A DNA stretch of 19,763 nt, taken from positions 504 to 20,266 of the forward strand of contig DHNP01000035.1 of the NCBI GenBank assembly GCA_002409585.1, given 5' to 3'. The stretch comes from Ruminococcaceae bacterium UBA5413 (GTDB taxonomy: Bacteria > Bacillota > Clostridia > Oscillospirales > Acutalibacteraceae). Below the pieces are notes generated by a model. That model did no database searches. It was given only the letters and a program-made list of their open reading frames with translations, and was not told the origin of the DNA. Positions 15,095 to 19,763 of the stretch are shown piece after piece; the stretch's first letter is position 1, and each line of letters begins with the position of its first letter. The translations under genes were made by a program, and so were the position numbers.

Positions 15095-16084
15095 TTACTT
15101 AATAACCTGAAGTGATTTTCTGTCGCTGAAAAGCGCAACCACTATTACAAAAATTATACCTTCTATCAGCTGCTGCGTCTGTGTCGTAAGGCCTATCATG
15201 TTAAGGCCGGTCGAAAGAACCTTATATGTAAGTACACCGAATATTATGTTTGTAAACCGTACCAGCGCGCCTCCAGAAATAGGCAGGCCGCCTAAAACAA
15301 GCGCTATAAGGATTTCAGTTTCAAGCATATTACCGCCGGTAGACGTCACCGAGCCTACTTTTACTACATTTATAAATGCGGCAAAGCCTGTTATGACGCC
15401 GGCCGCTATATAAATTATCCATTTTGTTTTCTCAACGTTTATGCCGGCAAATCTCGATGCCGTTTCACCCGCGCCTATAGCTTTAAGATTATATCCGAGC
15501 TTTGTATAATGGAAAGCAAAAAATATGATGAGCAGAACAACAACGGTAAGGGTAAGCTTTATAGGAAGCGTGTTGTATTTATAAATGTCTCCTACAGCAT
15601 AAACAGGCGAATTCGTAGTCAAATACGCACATAAACCGCGGAAGAGAAACATCGTGCATATAGTTACTATAAACGAAGGTATCTTGCGTTTAACATGGAA
15701 AAAACCGTTTATAGCCCCTATGGCCGCGCCGGTCGCCATCCCGCCCAATATTGCCAAAGGTATGCTGTATGAGGAAAGGTAGCAAATAACTATGGATGAA
15801 ACCCCGAGCATAGAGCCTTGGGAAAAGTCGAGACAACCCATCGTCATTACAAGGAAAACTCCCGCGGATGCTATCATCAGCATATAAGTCTGGCTGAGCA
15901 AAAGCTTTAGGTTGGAGGGCTGAATTATTTTTCCGCCGGTTAAAACAGCGAAAAGGCACAGGATTACCGCAAAACCGATTATTGGCAGCATGTCTCTTGC
16001 GATGGGCTTATCCATAAACCTTTGGCTGCTGTTCCCAAGGTCTTTATTCTCTGCGGGTTCTACATTTTTTTGTATATCAGTCAT
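15095..16084 (-). CDS. Sugar ABC transporter permease (RbsC/YtfT family), second
   Basis: Inner-membrane permease of a CUT2-type monosaccharide importer. The 329 residues have a short polar N-terminus (about 30) and then about eight to ten hydrophobic helices. Family features include GCLDFSQGSMLGVSS in the third helix region (compare DLSVGS in RbsC), the cytoplasmic coupling segment KAIGAGETASRFAGINVEKTK, and LGGLPISGG near the C-terminus. The ATG at 16084 uses GAGGAG, which overlaps the ATPase stop codon 14 bases upstream, showing tight coupling. It probably pairs with the permease at 17609-18577. Confidence 0.92.
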   Translation of the reverse strand: MTDIQKNVEPAENKDLGNSSQRFMDKPIARDMLPIIGFAVILCLFAVLTGGKIIQPSNLKLLLSQTYMLMIASAGVFLVMTMGCLDFSQGSMLGVSSIVICYLSSYSIPLAILGGMATGAAIGAINGFFHVKRKIPSFIVTICTMFLFRGLCAYLTTNSPVYAVGDIYKYNTLPIKLTLTVVVLLIIFFAFHYTKLGYNLKAIGAGETASRFAGINVEKTKWIIYIAAGVITGFAAFINVVKVGSVTSTGGNMLETEILIALVLGGLPISGGALVRFTNIIFGVLTYKVLSTGLNMIGLTTQTQQLIEGIIFVIVVALFSDRKSLQVIK

Positions 16085-16098
16085 ACTCTACACACTCC

Positions 16099-17595
16099 TC
16101 ATACCATTTTTGCTATGAAATCTTCTTCGGTAAGGTCAGGGTTGCGCGTAAATTCACCGTTGACAGTCCCGTCTTTCATAACAAGAATCCGGTCACACAT
16201 ACCAAGCAATTCCAAAATTTCTTCTGATATGAGAATAATGGATTTACCTTGCTTTTTCATTTCTTCCATCAGCGCGTAAATGTCCGCTTTAACTTTCACG
16301 TCGATGCCGCGCGTAGGGCTGTCAAGGACAAGGATATCGGAGTTTTTTCCAAGCCATCGCGCCAGCGCGACCTTCTGCTTGTTGCCGCCCGAAAGGTCTG
16401 CAACGAACTGGCCTATATCAACCATCTTGACACTGACAAGGTCAGCATACTTTTTTGCGAACTCAGAGAGCCTGTTTTTGAGTACTATGTTTTTTGTACT
16501 TAACTCATCCATAGACGTGAGGCATATATTGTCACGTATGGAATCGTTTACTACCAATGACTCATTGTCGCGGTCTTTTGACACGTAAGCTATGCTGTGT
16601 TTAATGGCCGTGCTTATAGAGTCCACATCTGTTCCGTCAGCCAAAGCCACGTCGCCGCTCCTGTAGTAAGATGCGCCGAATACCGCTTTGCCTAACTCAT
16701 GCATCCCGCATTCACTTAAGCCGCCGATTCCGAGTATCTCACCCTTATGCAGCTCAAAACTTACATTGTTTATTTCCTTAGGCACAGATACATTTTTAAC
16801 CGACAGCACAACTTCCTGCGAAACAGGCGTCCCGAAATCTGTACGGTAGTAACGGTCGTTAAGCTCCCTGCCAACCATAAGGCGCTTGAGGTCATCTTCC
16901 GAAACATCTTTGCTTTCAACTGTATCTATAAGCACACCGTCACGCAACACCGAAATTCTGTCTGTCTGCTTTATGACTTCACTTAAATCATGCGAGATAA
17001 AAATGACTGTATGGCCTTCATTTTTTATGCTCTCCATATGTTTATAAAGTTCTTCCCTGCCTGATTGGCTTAGGGTAGTCGTAGTCTCGTCAACTACAAG
17101 TACTTCAGGGTGAAAATAAGTGGCTTTAACTATTTCAATCAGCTTGCGGGCTTCGAAATCATACTTGTCTATTACGGCTGTAGCGCTTATTTCCCTGAGG
17201 CCGTATTGATCTAAAAGCTTCTGGGCTTCTTTTACCATTGCTTTTGTGTTCTTTATGCCATGCTTAACAAACCTGTCTTCATTGCCAAGAAAAATATTTT
17301 CCGCTACGGTCAACCCTGAAAGCGTTCCTATTTCCTGAACTATAATTGAAACTCCCATACGGTTCGCTTCAACCTGATTTTTTATTTTAAGTTCCTTGCC
17401 GCCAAGTACGAACTTACCACTGTCTATAGGATAAATGCCGGCAAGCATCGACATAAGCGTTGATTTACCCGAGCCGTTTTCACCTATGAGGCCATGCACC
17501 TCACCTTTTTTGAAAGATATTGAAACATTGTTCACCGCATGGTTTATTCCGAAATATTTGTTAATATTTTCGGCTCTTAAAATTTCTTCATCCAT
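16099..17595 (-). CDS. Sugar ABC transporter ATP-binding protein (RbsA family, two NBDs)
   Basis: Energises the sugar importer. The 498 residues contain two fused nucleotide-binding domains. NBD1 has Walker A GENGSGKST (38-46), Q-loop VQE (86-88), Walker B VLVVDE (165-170) and SH switch (201-202), but its signature is degenerate: the usual LSVGQQQ is replaced by IDKYDFEAR around 142-150. NBD2 has a degenerate P-loop GIGGLSECGMHE (289-300), a good signature LSGGNKQKVALA (401-412), and ILVLDS (421-426) where Glu normally follows Asp. The site formed by NBD1 Walker motifs and the NBD2 signature is therefore intact and the other is probably inactive. A weak P-loop in NBD2 is normal for the family; the missing Glu is a further loss. 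It lies 13 bases after the upstream permease gene. Confidence 0.94.
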   Translation of the reverse strand: MDEEILRAENINKYFGINHAVNNVSISFKKGEVHGLIGENGSGKSTLMSMLAGIYPIDSGKFVLGGKELKIKNQVEANRMGVSIIVQEIGTLSGLTVAENIFLGNEDRFVKHGIKNTKAMVKEAQKLLDQYGLREISATAVIDKYDFEARKLIEIVKATYFHPEVLVVDETTTTLSQSGREELYKHMESIKNEGHTVIFISHDLSEVIKQTDRISVLRDGVLIDTVESKDVSEDDLKRLMVGRELNDRYYRTDFGTPVSQEVVLSVKNVSVPKEINNVSFELHKGEILGIGGLSECGMHELGKAVFGASYYRSGDVALADGTDVDSISTAIKHSIAYVSKDRDNESLVVNDSIRDNICLTSMDELSTKNIVLKNRLSEFAKKYADLVSVKMVDIGQFVADLSGGNKQKVALARWLGKNSDILVLDSPTRGIDVKVKADIYALMEEMKKQGKSIILISEEILELLGMCDRILVMKDGTVNGEFTRNPDLTEEDFIAKMV

Positions 17596-17608
17596 TATCT
17601 ATTCAGCC

Positions 17609-18577
17609 TCACTTTACAACGGCGCCCTTAACAGGCTTTGTAGTAACAGTTACTATTAAAAGAAGCGCTGCACCTGTGACAACATCCTGTATCGTCGTCG
17701 GGGCTCCAAGTGCGACAAAACCGTTAAATAATAAGGATATTATAAATTCACCTATTACAATAGCTGTGATGGGTTTGCCGTATTTTTTAAACGCCAATCC
17801 AAAAAACGTTCCCATAAGAGGTGTAAAGTTCCTGCTCATGGACGACATGCTCGATGCCGCTGTCATAGACGTTCCGAAGCTTATGGTGAGTATACTCATA
17901 AGCCCGACGAAAAATCCGCAAAGCACAAAAGCCACAACTTTATATTTGTCTACATTTACACCCATGTTTTTGGCAATATACTCATTGCTGCCTATCGCAT
18001 ATGTATACGTCCCCACCTTTGTGTACTTTATGATAAACGCGGCAAGGAAAAACGCGCAAAGTGCCAATATAAGGTTTGCAGGGTATGAACCGAACGCGCG
18101 GTACTCCGAACTCAGTATCTGCTCCGTTCCCCTCGTGGCAAAAACGCTGAGGCTTTCATAAATAAGCGACAGGCCGACGGTAACTATCATAGACGGTATG
18201 CGAAACTTAATATATACAATGCCGTTTAAGAAGCCTATAATTGTACCGCATATTATAGGTGCTATAATAAGGCCGGCATAGCCTAAGCTTTCGGAAAAGT
18301 AACAGGCTAAAACAGACGAAAGCACGATGTTTGCGCCTATACTGAAGTCCCAAAGCCCCATAACCACAATGAAGTACAGCCCGCAACCGCCGACTGCGTA
18401 GATAAGGCTTGTCTGAAGGTAAGAAACGAGCTTGCTCGGCGTACCGAAATTATTAGGCGTTATTATTTTAAAGACCGCCCAAAAAATAACGACGAGCAAA
18501 AGCAAAATAATGATGCCCATATATTTTTCTTTGAACCCATCTTTTTTAACCTTACCCGCTGAAACCTCTGAATTCAT
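17609..18577 (-). CDS. Sugar ABC transporter permease (RbsC/YjfF family), first
   Basis: Inner-membrane permease, 322 residues. It has a lysine-rich N-terminus (about 1-19) followed by about eight to ten hydrophobic helices. Family marks are GLWDFSIGANIVLSS, NGIVYIKFRIPSMIVTVG and the coupling loop YAIGSNEYIAKNMGVNVDKYK. It differs clearly from the other permease in the operon, so the importer is likely a heterodimer as in YtfT/YjfF or LsrC/LsrD. The ATG at 18577 has AGGTGATAAA before it. A hairpin at 18604-18627 separates it from the binding-protein gene. Confidence 0.92.
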   Translation of the reverse strand: MNSEVSAGKVKKDGFKEKYMGIIILLLLVVIFWAVFKIITPNNFGTPSKLVSYLQTSLIYAVGGCGLYFIVVMGLWDFSIGANIVLSSVLACYFSESLGYAGLIIAPIICGTIIGFLNGIVYIKFRIPSMIVTVGLSLIYESLSVFATRGTEQILSSEYRAFGSYPANLILALCAFFLAAFIIKYTKVGTYTYAIGSNEYIAKNMGVNVDKYKVVAFVLCGFFVGLMSILTISFGTSMTAASSMSSMSRNFTPLMGTFFGLAFKKYGKPITAIVIGEFIISLLFNGFVALGAPTTIQDVVTGAALLLIVTVTTKPVKGAVVK

Positions 18578-18603
18578 TTTATCACCTACTTGATTTAAAT
18601 AAG

Positions 18604-18627
18604 GCCGGCGGACCAGTTTCCGCCGGC
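18604..18627 (-). terminator. Intercistronic hairpin after the binding-protein gene
   Basis: A perfect 9-bp GC stem, GCCGGCGGA (18604-18612) with TCCGCCGGC (18619-18627), encloses a 6-base loop. On the minus strand the next bases are CTTATTTAAAT, without a full T-run. It fits the partial terminator or mRNA-stabilising hairpin often found between a highly expressed binding protein and its permease genes, rather than a full stop. Confidence 0.6.
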
Positions 18628-18647
18628 TACGGATGTGGTTTTAAAAA

Positions 18648-19763
18648 TCAGCTTACGTGGCGGCTTTGTACATCTTCAAGAGAAAGTTTGGATGCGCTGG
18701 TTGAAAGTTCGTCAAACGATACATCAGCCATTTTCTTTATTTCTTCAGATGTATATGGCTTGTCGTCGAGGAAATATTTCTTGTAATTGTCATAGTCTTC
18801 GCTTGATGAAACATAGAGATACGGGAATTTGATTTCCCTGAAGCTGTCCGCAGACGCCGTGTCGGTAGAAACTTTGTATTTTCCTTTTATAGTGTTATAA
18901 ACCGTCATTAAAGCGTAAAGCGGGTCGCAAAAATGTCCACCGGACTCGGCTGTCATGCCTCCGGTTTTGAGCTGCTCATCAAGGTCAGGTAAAAAGTCTG
19001 TGGAAACGACCGCTACTTTACCGGTTTTTCCAGCATTCTTTATAGCTCCCACCGAACCTACAAGCGGATCTCCGCCGCCGCCAGCAACAATAAGCGAATC
19101 CATCTTAGGATACGAGTTCATAAACGAGGAAGCAACCTTGGCGCCTTCCTCTGAAGACGTGTTCGCGTAAACAGGCTGTGTCAGCGTAACTTGGTCGTCT
19201 GCATTTGCCTTATTCCATTCGTCTACCGCCTGCTTATAGCCCTGCCACCTTTCGAGGAACGTAGCATCGCCCGGAGTCCATCCTTCAAGGCATATAAAAC
19301 GCTTGCCTTTATTAATTAAAATATTTGCAAGCGTATACCCGTTTACAACTTCGTCCTCATGCACTGCTCCTATGTAGTACGGCGATTTCTGCGCCTGCTC
19401 ATATATCTGAGGGCTGTTCTCTTTGCTTATCATACGATAAAACTGTGCGAGGTAAACATTATTTTCATTACATGTATTTATGCATGATGTCATTTCGGAG
19501 TCGGCCGAGTTGCATATTATAATGCCCTTGCACCCTGCGGCACTCAAGGTTTCAACGCTTGCTGTGACTTTTTCAGACACATGCCCCTGGTCAACGTACA
19601 TAAGCTGCACATCGCCTAAAGCCTTCGCCGCATAATCAAGCATTTCCTTGCTTTGGCTTCCAAGTACGTCCGTAGAGCTCCAAATCGAAACTCCGATTTT
19701 AATTTTTTCTCCGTCGGCCGTGCTTTCAGCTGAAGCTGAGCCCGCCGATGCGGTTTCCGCCTG
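18648..19763 (-). CDS. Sugar-binding protein of ABC transporter (partial, 5' end outside window)
   Basis: Extracellular solute receptor of the importer. The reading frame stays open to the right edge, so 371 residues are visible and the true start, with the expected lipoprotein signal, lies outside. The edge-proximal part reads as an Ala/Ser/Glu-rich linker (QAETASAGSASAESTADGEK) and then IKIGVSIWSSTDVLGSQSKE, a typical first strand of a type I periplasmic-binding fold (Peripla_BP_4 class). Further on are GCKGIIICNSAD and KMDSLIVAGGGGDPLVGSVGAIKNAG, matching the hinge and second-lobe pattern of ribose/galactose-type receptors. An internal ATG at 19643 is not the start. The ligand is inferred as L-arabinose or another pentose from the downstream genes only. 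Confidence 0.9.
   Translation of the reverse strand, partial: QAETASAGSASAESTADGEKIKIGVSIWSSTDVLGSQSKEMLDYAAKALGDVQLMYVDQGHVSEKVTASVETLSAAGCKGIIICNSADSEMTSCINTCNENNVYLAQFYRMISKENSPQIYEQAQKSPYYIGAVHEDEVVNGYTLANILINKGKRFICLEGWTPGDATFLERWQGYKQAVDEWNKANADDQVTLTQPVYANTSSEEGAKVASSFMNSYPKMDSLIVAGGGGDPLVGSVGAIKNAGKTGKVAVVSTDFLPDLDEQLKTGGMTAESGGHFCDPLYALMTVYNTIKGKYKVSTDTASADSFREIKFPYLYVSSSEDYDNYKKYFLDDKPYTSEEIKKMADVSFDELSTSASKLSLEDVQSRHVS

Overview
The window looks like chromosome from a low-to-moderate GC member of the Clostridia (Firmicutes). The evidence is the AGGAGG-type ribosome binding sites with frequent GTG/TTG starts, the sodium-pump decarboxylase subunits, the clostridial-style parA-parB-serS neighbourhood, and the RbsABC-type sugar importer. 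I cannot name the genus. Every gene I can support is on the minus strand, so the text runs right to left in transcription order.

Right part (about 10.9-19.8 kb): a sugar operon. It begins with a sugar-binding protein cut by the right edge and continues with permease, two-domain ATPase, second permease, FGGY sugar kinase, L-arabinose isomerase (araA) and L-ribulose-5-phosphate 4-epimerase (araD), ending at a strong hairpin terminator. Together these would import a pentose, most likely L-arabinose, and convert it to D-xylulose 5-phosphate. The kinase takes the place expected for ribulokinase.

Middle (about 6.9-10.8 kb): chromosome segregation genes parA and parB, with a near-consensus parS site 5' of parA, followed by serS and an acyl-ACP thioesterase that overlaps serS by 4 bases. 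parABS is normally close to the replication origin in Firmicutes.

About 4.3-6.85 kb: a three-gene DpnII-type restriction-modification island recognising GATC by homology: a Dam-family methyltransferase, a DpnII-like endonuclease, and a second methyltransferase that is not the usual DpnA type. The genes look more AT-rich than their neighbours. By eye the whole 19.8 kb holds only about six GATC sites, far below the number expected by chance, which suggests long-term selection against GATC in this lineage.

Left part (1-4.3 kb): guaB (IMP dehydrogenase) with its own promoter and a structured leader, then an isolated pair encoding the gamma and beta subunits of a sodium-translocating decarboxylase with its own promoter and terminator. 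At the left edge a near-perfect promoter with an A-rich upstream region points out of the window, and the sequence following it resembles the leader of a ribosomal RNA operon.
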